NCBI GenBank assembly: GCA_937871705.1
Contig: CALMOO010000117.1
Span: 1 to 5,438, forward strand
Length of the DNA stretch: 5,438 nucleotides
Direction: 5' to 3'
From: an uncultured Hymenobacter sp.
GTDB taxonomy: Bacteria > Bacteroidota > Bacteroidia > Cytophagales > Hymenobacteraceae
Shown here in pieces: positions 1-5,438 of this stretch (position 1 is its first letter; the number at the start of each line of letters is the position of its first letter). The notes under the pieces were generated by a model. The model was not told the DNA's origin and searched no databases. It worked only from the letters and a program-made list of their open reading frames with translations. Position numbers and translations under genes: made by a program.

Positions 1-1271
1 ACGCGGTACACGTCATCTACCGTTTCCTCTTCGAGCTCGGTGCGGCGCACAATGTCATCTTTCTTAACAGCCAGCACGGCGCGGCCGGTGTCAAGTCCGA
101 TTTTCTTCAACTCCGCAATAACCCACGCCTCGATTTCGTCGGTGAACTCATCGAGTGAAATGTCTTCTTCGTAGTCGATAGCTTCGCGGAAGACGTCAAT
201 TTCCATACCCACCAAGCGCGAAGCCAATTTGATGTTGGCACCGCCCCGACCAATAGCCAGACTAACTTGGTCGGGTTTCATGAACACGGAAACTCGCCCA
301 GTTTGTTCACTGATTTTCATCGAGCCAACCTTAGCTGGGCTCAAAGCGCGCGCAATGAATAGCTCCAGGTTATCGGTGTAGTTGATAATATCGATATTCT
401 CGTTCATCAACTCACGCACTACGGGGTGAATGCGGCTGCCTTTCATACCCACGCAGGCGCCCACTGGGTCGATGCGCTCGTCGTAGCTTTCGACAGCTAC
501 TTTGGCGCGCTCGCCAGGCTCGCGCACCACATTTTTGATGGTGATGAGGCCGTCAAAAATCTCGGGTACTTCCTGCTCAAACAAGCGCTCCAGAAATGCT
601 GGCGCGGCGCGGCTTAGAATCACCTTTGGCGAGCCATTCACCACGTCGACGCGGTGAACCACGGCGCGCACGGTATCGCCCTTGCGGTAGCGGTCCTTCG
701 GGATTTGCTCGCTTTTGGGCAGCACTAGCTCGTTTTCATCTTTGTCCAGAATGAGCGCCTCGCGGCTCCACACCTGATACACTTCGCCAGTGATAATCTC
801 GCCCACCAAGTCCTTGTACTTCTGGTACAAGTTGTCGCGCTCCATGTCCTTCACACGCTGAATCAACGTCTGGCGAGCTAGCAGCACGGCGCGGCGGCCA
901 AAGTCTTCAATCTTAATGGGCTCGGCTACCGATTCGCCAATTTCGAAGTCAGGCTCAATCTTTTGCGCCTCATTCAGCGGAATCTTGTCGAGGTCCCAGA
1001 TATCCTCTGAGTCGTCGTCCACGATTTCGCGGTTGCGCCATATTTCCAAGTCGCCGTTATCGGGGTTGATGATAACGTCGAAGTTGGAGTCGTCCTCAAA
1101 CTTCTTGCGAATCATCGTCCGAAACACGTCGTCGAGAATCGACATCATCGTGGGGCGGTCGATGTTGCGGCTCTTGGCAAACTCCTGGAAGTTCTCGATG
1201 AGCTGGCTCGCGGTTATTTGAGCGGCGGCAGCAGCGGCTTCTTGAGGGCTGATTACGGGTTTTTTAGCCAT
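1..1271 (-). CDS. nusA: Transcription termination/antitermination factor NusA (3' end cut by window edge)
   Basis: NusA binds RNA polymerase and nascent RNA, promoting pausing and intrinsic termination and taking part in antitermination. The visible frame starts at an ATG and runs 423 codons without a stop to the window edge. Domains in order: an N-terminal RNAP-binding domain (about residues 22-140, with NFQEFAKSRNIDRPT at 27-41), an S1 RNA-binding domain (about 155-222, ending VILSRAAP), KH1 with its GMKG loop at 275-278, and KH2 with GRGG at 341-344 in SLAIGRGGANIKLA. The last residues seen (EEETVDDVYR) resemble the end of KH-containing NusA proteins of Bacteroidota, so probably few codons are missing, leaving no room for E. 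coli-type acidic repeats unless they lie beyond the edge. The first 22 residues are an Ala-rich extension before the usual start of homology. No earlier in-frame start is evident and the next Met is at residue 42, inside the conserved domain, so this ATG is preferred. It lies 101 bp downstream of rimP, presumably in one operon. Confidence 0.96.
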   Translation of the reverse strand, partial: MAKKPVISPQEAAAAAAQITASQLIENFQEFAKSRNIDRPTMMSILDDVFRTMIRKKFEDDSNFDVIINPDNGDLEIWRNREIVDDDSEDIWDLDKIPLNEAQKIEPDFEIGESVAEPIKIEDFGRRAVLLARQTLIQRVKDMERDNLYQKYKDLVGEIITGEVYQVWSREALILDKDENELVLPKSEQIPKDRYRKGDTVRAVVHRVDVVNGSPKVILSRAAPAFLERLFEQEVPEIFDGLITIKNVVREPGERAKVAVESYDERIDPVGACVGMKGSRIHPVVRELMNENIDIINYTDNLELFIARALSPAKVGSMKISEQTGRVSVFMKPDQVSLAIGRGGANIKLASRLVGMEIDVFREAIDYEEDISLDEFTDEIEAWVIAELKKIGLDTGRAVLAVKKDDIVRRTELEEETVDDVYR

Positions 1272-1291
1272 TTTCAGTTCTTTATTTCTTG

Positions 1292-1343
1292 TTGTTCGTG
1301 GCTGATTCTGAGGTAACGCCGACAACGATTAAGTTACGAACAA
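1292..1343. repeat. Inverted repeat in the rimP-nusA spacer
   Basis: The arms TTGTTCGT (1292-1299) and ACGAACAA (1336-1343) are perfect 8-bp complements separated by 36 nt. A second, inner pair, GTAAC (1313-1317) and GTTAC (1333-1337), overlaps the right arm by two bases, so the two stems compete. No T-tract follows on the minus strand, so this is not a standard terminator. It could be an mRNA processing or stability element just upstream of the nusA start, or chance. I see no convincing TAnnTTTG promoter in this spacer, so nusA is probably transcribed from upstream of rimP. Confidence 0.3.
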
Positions 1344-1372
1344 GCAGTTACTACTCAATAATAAGCAAAACT

Positions 1373-1846
1373 TTATTTAAAGGAGATAACAACTTTCGCC
1401 TCTTGAATGTCCCCGAAAGGGAAAAACGCGGCCGGTAACGTTGTCTTCTTGGTTTTTACTTTGATAACTTCTTCCAATTCAATGCCTTCGGGCGTGACGG
1501 CGGTGAGCGGACCGGTTTTCTCAGTGCCATCTTTCAGCCTGAGCGCAAGGCTTCGGCCGATATGGCGCTGGTACTGGCGCGGGTCGGTAAGCGGCTGGTC
1601 GGCACCGGGCGAGGTGACTTCAAGCGAGTAGGCCGCTTCTTCGCCGTAAGTCTCGGCGAGGCCTCGGTTGAGGCGGCGCGTCACTTGGGCACACTCCTGA
1701 ATGCCGAGGCCGTTTGGCCCGTCGAGGGTAGCCGTGATTTTGGGCATCACCGAATCGGAAACGGTGAGGTCGACCACATACAACCCGCTGTCGCCGAGAG
1801 CATCGGCGAGCAGTTGCTGAATACGGTGGCGGTCAAATTGAGCCAT
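1373..1846 (-). CDS. rimP: Ribosome maturation factor RimP
   Basis: RimP is a cytoplasmic factor for 30S ribosomal subunit maturation. With the ATG at 1846 the product is 157 residues, the usual size for the family. The N-terminal alpha/beta domain carries the hallmark YSLEVTSPGADQPL at residues 73-86. It is followed by the linker DPRQYQRHIGR and a C-terminal Sm-like beta-barrel domain (about 91-157) ending in FGDIQEAKVVISFK, where the DIxxAKVVI pattern is typical of the family. The open frame continues upstream to another ATG at 1951, but that would add 35 residues translated through the hairpin and would begin inside the predicted -33 promoter element, so the internal ATG is chosen. No Shine-Dalgarno is visible; the bases before the ATG are C-rich. 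The gene is followed on the same strand by nusA, the conserved rimP-nusA order, and is probably co-transcribed with it from the promoter at 1922-1951. Confidence 0.95.
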   Translation of the reverse strand: MAQFDRHRIQQLLADALGDSGLYVVDLTVSDSVMPKITATLDGPNGLGIQECAQVTRRLNRGLAETYGEEAAYSLEVTSPGADQPLTDPRQYQRHIGRSLALRLKDGTEKTGPLTAVTPEGIELEEVIKVKTKKTTLPAAFFPFGDIQEAKVVISFK

Positions 1847-1865
1847 GGCGGGCGGGGTAGGGGGC

Positions 1866-1897
1866 AAAAAAAGAGGGGACTGCGCGTCCCCTCTTTT
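1866..1897 (-). terminator. Terminator-like hairpin in the rimP-nusA leader (candidate attenuator)
   Basis: Read on the minus strand, AAAAGAGGGGAC (1897-1886) pairs perfectly with GTCCCCTCTTTT (1880-1869) around the 5-nt loop GCGCA. The 3' arm runs on into a total of seven Ts (1872-1866). This is the form of an intrinsic terminator on the minus strand; the opposite direction has only four Ts. It ends 19 nt before the rimP ATG and lies downstream of the predicted rimP promoter. It could therefore act as an attenuator on rimP-nusA, as the distal terminator for readthrough from ggt (whose stop is about 165 nt upstream), or both. The structure is directly visible; the regulatory role is inference. 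Confidence 0.8.
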
Positions 1898-1921
1898 CAG
1901 ATTGAATACCAATTTCGGGTG

Positions 1922-1951
1922 CAAAGATACAGCTTTTTTAGTATGTTGCAA
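1922..1951 (-). promoter_or_regulatory. Predicted Bacteroidota-type promoter for rimP-nusA
   Basis: On the minus strand, TATCTTTG (1929-1922) matches the Bacteroidota -7 consensus TAnnTTTG exactly. A TTG (1951-1949) lies 19 nt upstream of it, the spacing expected for the -33 element of the primary sigma factor in this phylum. The spacer contains an AT-rich run (CTAAAAAAGC). Transcription would start near 1917, giving a leader of about 70 nt that contains the hairpin at 1866-1897. No second promoter of this quality was seen between rimP and nusA. Confidence 0.7.
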
Positions 1952-2063
1952 TCGGCTGTCGTGTGGGGCTAACGAAGCACCTCGTCACTGCTCAAACACG
2001 CTAGTGAAGAGCCTATCGCTCAACACATGTTAGGGCGATTCATAAGTTCTGCGTGATTGATGC
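1952..2063. other. ggt-rimP intergenic stretch with no recognised element
   Basis: This stretch lies between the ggt stop and the rimP promoter. It holds only short imperfect inverted repeats. An example is AACA-TG-TGTT (2022-2031) flanked by complementary TCGC and GCGA. No hairpin followed by a T-tract was found, so ggt has no obvious terminator of its own immediately after its stop. The nearest candidate is the hairpin at 1866-1897. No coding frame here looks real. Confidence 0.5.
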
Positions 2064-3809
2064 TTAATACCCTACTGCTGCATCGTCGCCGCGCGGGTCG
2101 GGGCCGCCTTCCAACTGGCCGTTGGGCAGGATGCGAATCACATCGAGCCGGCCCCACGGCGCACGTGGCTGAGGATTAAACCCCTTTTCCTTGAGCGTTT
2201 GCACGGTGGCAGGGGGTAGGGCACCGGCTTCTACGTCGAGCTGGTCGGGCAGCCATTGGTGGTGCAGGCGCGGGGCAGCGGCGGTTTGCTCGGCGTTGGC
2301 GCCGTAGTCGACTACGCTTAGAATAGATTGTAATACCGTAGTGATGATGGTGCTACCCCCCGGCGAGCCGGTAACCAGCGCCAGCTTGCCATTCTTGGCC
2401 AAAATGGTGGGCGTCATGCTGCTGAGCATGCGCTTGCCGGGCTGGATGGCATTGGCAACGCCGCCCACCAGGCCGTAGGCGTTGGGCACGCCGGGCTTGG
2501 AGCTGAAGTCATCCATCTCATTATTAAGCAGAAAACCGGCGCCTTCGACCACTACTTTGCTGCCGTAGGCGCCGTTGAGGGTGGTAGTGCAGCTCACGGC
2601 ATTGCCCTGGGCATCCACGATGTCGTAGTGCGTAGTTTGGTCTGATTCGTAGTGCAGCAAGCCGGGGCTAGCCGTGATTTGGGTGCTGGGCGTGGCCTGG
2701 CCATCGGAGCGGATGGTGGTGCCGCGCTGCTTGTTATAGTCCTTGGCCAGCAGCTGGGCTACCGGCACGCGGCCAAAATCGGGGTCGCCGAGGTAGGTGG
2801 CGCGGTCGGCGTAGGCGCGGCGCTCGGCTTCGGTGATGAGCGCAACGGCGGCGGGCGTGTGGTAGCCGAGCTTACCTAAGTTGCTGGGCTCCAGCATTTG
2901 CAATATTTGCAGCAGCGCTACCCCCCCGCTGCTAGGCGGCGGCATCGTGATGACGTCGTAGCCCCGGTAGGTGCCGCGCAGCGCATCGCGCCACTTGGGC
3001 TGGTAGCTGGTGAGGTCTTGCTGCGTGAGGAGGCCACCACCCTTTTTCATCTCGGCCAGTAGCAGCTCGGCGGTGCGGCCCTGGTAGAAGCCCGCGCGGC
3101 CCTGGTCCTGGATGCGCTCCAGGGTAGCGGCCAGGGCTGGCTGCTTGAGGGTGTCACCTTTTTGCCAGGGGGTAGGACGCACGAATACAGGCGGGCTGCC
3201 AGGGTTGTATTTCGTAAAATCGGCTTGCGTTCGGTTGAGGCCGGCGGCTTCTTTCTCGGTGAGGGCCACGCCGTAGCGCGCCAGGCGCACGGCCGGCGCC
3301 ACGAGCTTGGCCCAGGATAGCTTACCAAGCTTCTTATGCAAGGCCTCCATGCCGGCCACCGAGCCAGGCGTGCCCACGGCCAGCGGCCCGGCGGTGCTGC
3401 GGCCGGGCACCACGTTGCCCTGGGCATCGAGGTACATGTCGCGGCTGGCGGCGGCGGGCGCCGTTTCGCGGAAGTCGAGGGTGCCGGCCGTGCCATCCTT
3501 GCTTCGATACACGATGAAGCCGCCCCCGCCGATATTGCCGGCTACCGGCAGCACCACGGCCAGGGCAAACTGCACCGCCACGGCCGCGTCGTAGGCATTG
3601 CCGCCCTGCTGCATCACGTCGCGGCCCACTTTAGAGGCCACTGGGTGGGCCGAAACCACCAGCGCGTGGCGCGCCACCACAGGGGCAGCGGCTGGTGGCA
3701 GCTGGTTGGCTGTGGTGGGGGGGGTAGGGCGGGCAGGCTGCGCCAGTACGGGGCCGGCCAATAAAGCCAGTACCAAAGTAGCCGGCCGGAAACAGAAAAA
3801 CGTAGGCAT
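2064..3809 (-). CDS. ggt: Secreted gamma-glutamyltransferase (gamma-glutamyl transpeptidase)
   Basis: An N-terminal nucleophile hydrolase that hydrolyses or transfers gamma-glutamyl groups from glutathione and related peptides, made as a proenzyme that self-cleaves. From the ATG at 3809 it has 581 residues, close to the roughly 580 of E. coli GGT. Residues 1-23 form a signal peptide (hydrophobic ATLVLALLAGPVLA, likely cleavage A23/Q24) with no lipobox, so a periplasmic product is expected. Large-subunit motifs: GGNAYDAA (69-76), GNIGGGGF (91-98), DFRE (112-115, R114 the expected substrate-carboxylate binder), GTPGSVAGM (146-154). The self-cleavage site and nucleophile is QTTHYDIVD, with T392 first in the small subunit. 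Small-subunit motifs: NNEMDDF (429-435), lid loop SKPGVPNAYGLVGG (437-450), SSMTP (463-467), GSPGG (481-485), terminal DPRGDDAAVGY. All catalytic residues look intact. The frame extends upstream to a GTG at 3869, but that start would bury the signal peptide. It is divergent from glgB; no functional link to its neighbours is evident. Confidence 0.96.
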   Translation of the reverse strand: MPTFFCFRPATLVLALLAGPVLAQPARPTPPTTANQLPPAAAPVVARHALVVSAHPVASKVGRDVMQQGGNAYDAAVAVQFALAVVLPVAGNIGGGGFIVYRSKDGTAGTLDFRETAPAAASRDMYLDAQGNVVPGRSTAGPLAVGTPGSVAGMEALHKKLGKLSWAKLVAPAVRLARYGVALTEKEAAGLNRTQADFTKYNPGSPPVFVRPTPWQKGDTLKQPALAATLERIQDQGRAGFYQGRTAELLLAEMKKGGGLLTQQDLTSYQPKWRDALRGTYRGYDVITMPPPSSGGVALLQILQMLEPSNLGKLGYHTPAAVALITEAERRAYADRATYLGDPDFGRVPVAQLLAKDYNKQRGTTIRSDGQATPSTQITASPGLLHYESDQTTHYDIVDAQGNAVSCTTTLNGAYGSKVVVEGAGFLLNNEMDDFSSKPGVPNAYGLVGGVANAIQPGKRMLSSMTPTILAKNGKLALVTGSPGGSTIITTVLQSILSVVDYGANAEQTAAAPRLHHQWLPDQLDVEAGALPPATVQTLKEKGFNPQPRAPWGRLDVIRILPNGQLEGGPDPRGDDAAVGY

Positions 3810-3851
3810 GCTGCAAAGTAGGCACGAGGGCCCGGCTATCGGGCGTTTTCC

Positions 3852-3859
3852 TACCTTTG
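3852..3859 (+). promoter_or_regulatory. Candidate -7 promoter element for glgB
   Basis: TACCTTTG is an exact match to the Bacteroidota -7 consensus TAnnTTTG, 25 nt before the glgB ATG, implying a leader of about 20 nt. No TTG is present 19-21 nt upstream (that stretch is GC-rich, AGGGCCCGGC), so the -33 half is missing and the promoter may be weak or need an activator. The call rests on the single element and its placement. Confidence 0.45.
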
Positions 3860-3884
3860 AGCGTTTCACTTTTTGCCCTCGCTT

Positions 3885-5438
3885 ATGTCTGCCGACGACC
3901 TGGCTACCGCCGCCGCTGCCACCGCTCCCGCGTTGACGCTCACCCAGGAAGACTCCTGGCTACAGCCCTACGAACCCACTCTGCTGGCTCGCCAGCAGCG
4001 CCTGGCCGGCCGCCTGGCCAGCATTATAAAAGACTATGGCTCGCTCAGTGAATTTGCCACGGCCCACCTGAGCCAGGGCGTGCACTACGATGCGCGCCGC
4101 CTCGGCTACGTGGTGCGCGAGTGGGCCCCGGGCGCCGAGGCCGTGTACTTGGTTGGAGATTTTAATTTTTGGAACCGCCAGGCCGACCCGCTGCAAAAAG
4201 ACGAAGCTACCGGCATTTGGGAAGTGTTTTTGCCCGATACGCCCACTGGCCGCCGCCTACCCCCCAACTCGCGCTATAAGCTGCACATCGTGGCCCACGG
4301 CCAGGGCAAAGACCGGCTGCCCGCCTACCTGCGCCGCGCGGTGCAAGACGAGCAAAGCAAGGACTATTCGGCCCAGCTGTGGGTGCCCGAGCTGCCCTTC
4401 AAATGGACCGACCAAACCTTTCGGGCCGAGAATGCCACTAAGGGCCAGCCGCTCATCTACGAGGCGCACGTGGGCATGGCGCAGGAAGAGGGCCGCGTCG
4501 GCACCTACCGCGAGTTTGCCGATAATATTCTGCCCCGCATTCAGGCCGAAGGCTACAACTGCGTGCAACTGATGGCCGTGCTGGAGCACCCGTACTATGG
4601 CTCGTTTGGCTACCACGTCGCCAATTTCTTCGCGCCCAGCTCGCGCTTTGGCACGCCCGAAGACCTGAAATATCTCGTGGATGCCGCGCACCAGCGCGGC
4701 ATTGCGGTGCTGCTCGACCTAGTGCACTCGCACGCCGTGAAGAACGAAGCCGAAGGCTTGGTTGATTTTGACGGCTCGGGCAACCTCTATTTTCACAAAG
4801 GGGAACGCGGCAACCACCCGGGCTGGGACAGCAAGCTCTTCGACTACGGGCGGCCCGAGGTGCAGCAATTTCTGCTGTCTAATTTGCGCTACTGGCTCGA
4901 TGAGTTTCACTTCGACGGCTTCCGGTTCGACGGCGTCACGTCGATGCTCTACCACCACCACGGCGAAGGCCACGCCTTCGGCGGCTACGACAGCTACTTC
5001 GGCCCGCAGGCCGACGACGACGCCATTCTGTACCTCATGCTGGCCTCCACGCTGGTGCGCGAGGTCAAAAAATCGGCCCTGCTCATTGCCGAAGACATGA
5101 GCGGCTTGCCCGGCCTGTGCCGCTCCATCGCCGACGGGGGGGTAGGGTTTGACTACCGCCTGGGCATGGGCCTGCCCGATTTCTGGATTAAAACCCTCAA
5201 GCACAAACGCGACGAAGACTGGGACCTCGGCGAGCTGTGGCACCAGCTCACAAACCGCCGCCAAGGCGAAAAAACCGTGGCCTACGCCGAAAGCCACGAC
5301 CAGGCTCTGGTAGGCGATAAAACGCTGTCGCAGTGGCTGTTTGGCGATGCCATTTACTACCACATGCAGGTGCAGGACCCCGACCAGGGCGCGGCGCGGG
5401 CCACGGCTTTGCACAAGCTCATCCGGCTCGTTACGCTT
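3885..5438 (+). CDS. glgB: 1,4-alpha-glucan (glycogen) branching enzyme, eukaryote-like type, 3' end cut by window edge
   Basis: A cytoplasmic GH13 enzyme that cuts an alpha-1,4-glucan chain and reattaches it through an alpha-1,6 bond, making branches in glycogen. 518 codons are visible with no stop. Residues 25-60 (WLQPYEPTLLARQQRL) resemble the N-terminal segment of eukaryotic branching enzymes. A CBM48 domain follows at about 68-165 (REWAPGAEAVYLVGDFNFWN at 78-97). The GH13 barrel has region I DLVHSHAVKN (278-287), region II DGFRFDGVTSMLYHHHG (344-360, nucleophile D349), region III IAEDMSGLPG (401-410, acid/base E403) and region IV AESHDQALVGDK (468-479, H471 and D472). These versions, notably VTSMLYHHHG and AESHDQALVGDKT, are those of eukaryotic GBE1-type enzymes rather than E. 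coli GlgB. The end of the barrel and the C-terminal beta domain lie outside. The start is the first in-frame ATG after a -7 element; no Shine-Dalgarno is seen. No other glycogen gene is visible in the window. Confidence 0.95.
   Translation, partial: MSADDLATAAAATAPALTLTQEDSWLQPYEPTLLARQQRLAGRLASIIKDYGSLSEFATAHLSQGVHYDARRLGYVVREWAPGAEAVYLVGDFNFWNRQADPLQKDEATGIWEVFLPDTPTGRRLPPNSRYKLHIVAHGQGKDRLPAYLRRAVQDEQSKDYSAQLWVPELPFKWTDQTFRAENATKGQPLIYEAHVGMAQEEGRVGTYREFADNILPRIQAEGYNCVQLMAVLEHPYYGSFGYHVANFFAPSSRFGTPEDLKYLVDAAHQRGIAVLLDLVHSHAVKNEAEGLVDFDGSGNLYFHKGERGNHPGWDSKLFDYGRPEVQQFLLSNLRYWLDEFHFDGFRFDGVTSMLYHHHGEGHAFGGYDSYFGPQADDDAILYLMLASTLVREVKKSALLIAEDMSGLPGLCRSIADGGVGFDYRLGMGLPDFWIKTLKHKRDEDWDLGELWHQLTNRRQGEKTVAYAESHDQALVGDKTLSQWLFGDAIYYHMQVQDPDQGAARATALHKLIRLVTL

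Larger units (their letters stand above)
1854..5147. repeat. Dispersed G-rich motif, core GGGGTAG, eight copies
   Basis: Copies reading GGGGTAG on the plus strand lie at 1854-1864 (GGGGTAGGGGG), 2212-2221 (GGGGGTAGGG), 3168-3176 (GGGGGTAGG), 3717-3729 (eight Gs, then TAGGG) and 5136-5147 (seven Gs, then TAGGG). Minus-strand copies, seen as CTACCCC, lie at 2353-2361, 2918-2927 and 4257-4265. One is in the rimP leader, five are in ggt and two in glgB; none was seen in nusA. Within genes the frame varies. In ggt the copies encode Leu-Pro-Pro, Pro-Thr-Pro, Gly-Gly-Val and Gly-Gly-Ser; in glgB, Leu-Pro-Pro and Gly-Gly-Val-Gly. The copies are visible; their function is unknown. Confidence 0.65.

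Noticed and set aside
426..617. 63-residue plus-strand frame and the 101-residue frame at 916-1221, both opposite nusA
   Set aside because: Both are antisense to well-conserved NusA domains and show no recognisable domain.
1847..1951. Longer RimP reading frame starting at the ATG at 1951 (192 residues)
   Set aside because: The extra 35 residues show no family similarity, are translated through the terminator-like hairpin, and the start codon overlaps the predicted -33 element, upstream of the likely transcription start.
1562..1972. 136-residue plus-strand frame opposite rimP
   Set aside because: Antisense to conserved RimP residues and running through the hairpin and the rimP promoter; no independent support.
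1728..2681. Shared stretch TAGCCGTGATTT in rimP and ggt
   Set aside because: Only two copies of about 12 bp; both encode Ile-Thr-Ala in the same frame, so a coincidence of common codons is sufficient.
2599..3436. Repeated TTGCCCTGGGCATC within ggt
   Set aside because: Both copies encode the common Asp-Ala-Gln-Gly-Asn turn with the preferred codons; this does not need a DNA-level explanation.
3336..3764. 142-residue plus-strand frame opposite ggt, and the overlapping frames at 3307-3594 and 3598-3936
   Set aside because: All are antisense to motif-rich ggt sequence, low-complexity (Ala/Gly/His or Pro/Ala/Thr) and without a promoter or domain.
3810..3869. Upstream GTG start for ggt at 3869 (601 residues)
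   Set aside because: It would place 20 residues before an apparent signal peptide; the ATG at 3809 gives a normal signal peptide and a length and residue numbering nearly identical to E. coli GGT.
4257..4691. 144-residue open frame on the minus strand opposite glgB
   Set aside because: Antisense to the CBM48/GH13 part of glgB, with no domain signature; shadow of a GC-rich gene.
4719..5414. 231-residue open frame on the minus strand opposite glgB
   Set aside because: It lies wholly antisense to the conserved GH13 core of glgB; its Val/Ala/Gln-rich sequence has no recognisable domain and is typical of a GC-rich shadow frame.

Overview
The window looks like ordinary chromosomal DNA from a GC-rich member of the Bacteroidota. 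Hymenobacter or a close relative (Cytophagales) is my best guess. Three things point there. Promoter-like sites match the Bacteroidota -7 consensus TAnnTTTG and there are no clear Shine-Dalgarno sequences. NusA is the short form, with no room for the E. coli C-terminal acidic repeats. The branching enzyme is of the eukaryote-like type. The genus call is inference from sequence style, not from a database match.

Layout: positions 1-1271 (minus strand) hold nearly all of nusA, missing only its last few codons at the window edge. A 101-bp spacer separates it from rimP (1373-1846, minus). Together these form the conserved rimP-nusA block, which in most bacteria continues into infB; here that would lie beyond position 1. 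Upstream of rimP is a well-formed Bacteroidota promoter (1922-1951) and, between it and the rimP start codon, a perfect 12-bp terminator-like hairpin with a T7 tract (1866-1897). This places a candidate attenuator in the leader of the operon that encodes the termination factor NusA. Positions 2064-3809 (minus) encode a complete secreted gamma-glutamyltransferase (ggt) with every catalytic motif intact. A 75-bp divergent intergenic region then leads to glgB (3885 to the window end, plus), a eukaryote-type glycogen branching enzyme whose last part lies outside the window.

The genes fall into unrelated functional groups: ribosome maturation and transcription (rimP, nusA), periplasmic gamma-glutamyl metabolism (ggt), and glycogen synthesis (glgB). 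No mobile element, CRISPR array, tRNA or rRNA was seen, and no gene-free stretch exceeds about 220 bp.

The two least expected signals are (a) the hairpin-plus-T-tract in the rimP-nusA leader and (b) a short G-rich motif, core GGGGTAG, that recurs eight times on both strands between 1854 and 5147. It occurs in several reading frames, encoding different amino acids, which suggests a DNA-level rather than protein-level cause. I found no evidence for an entirely new multi-gene system.
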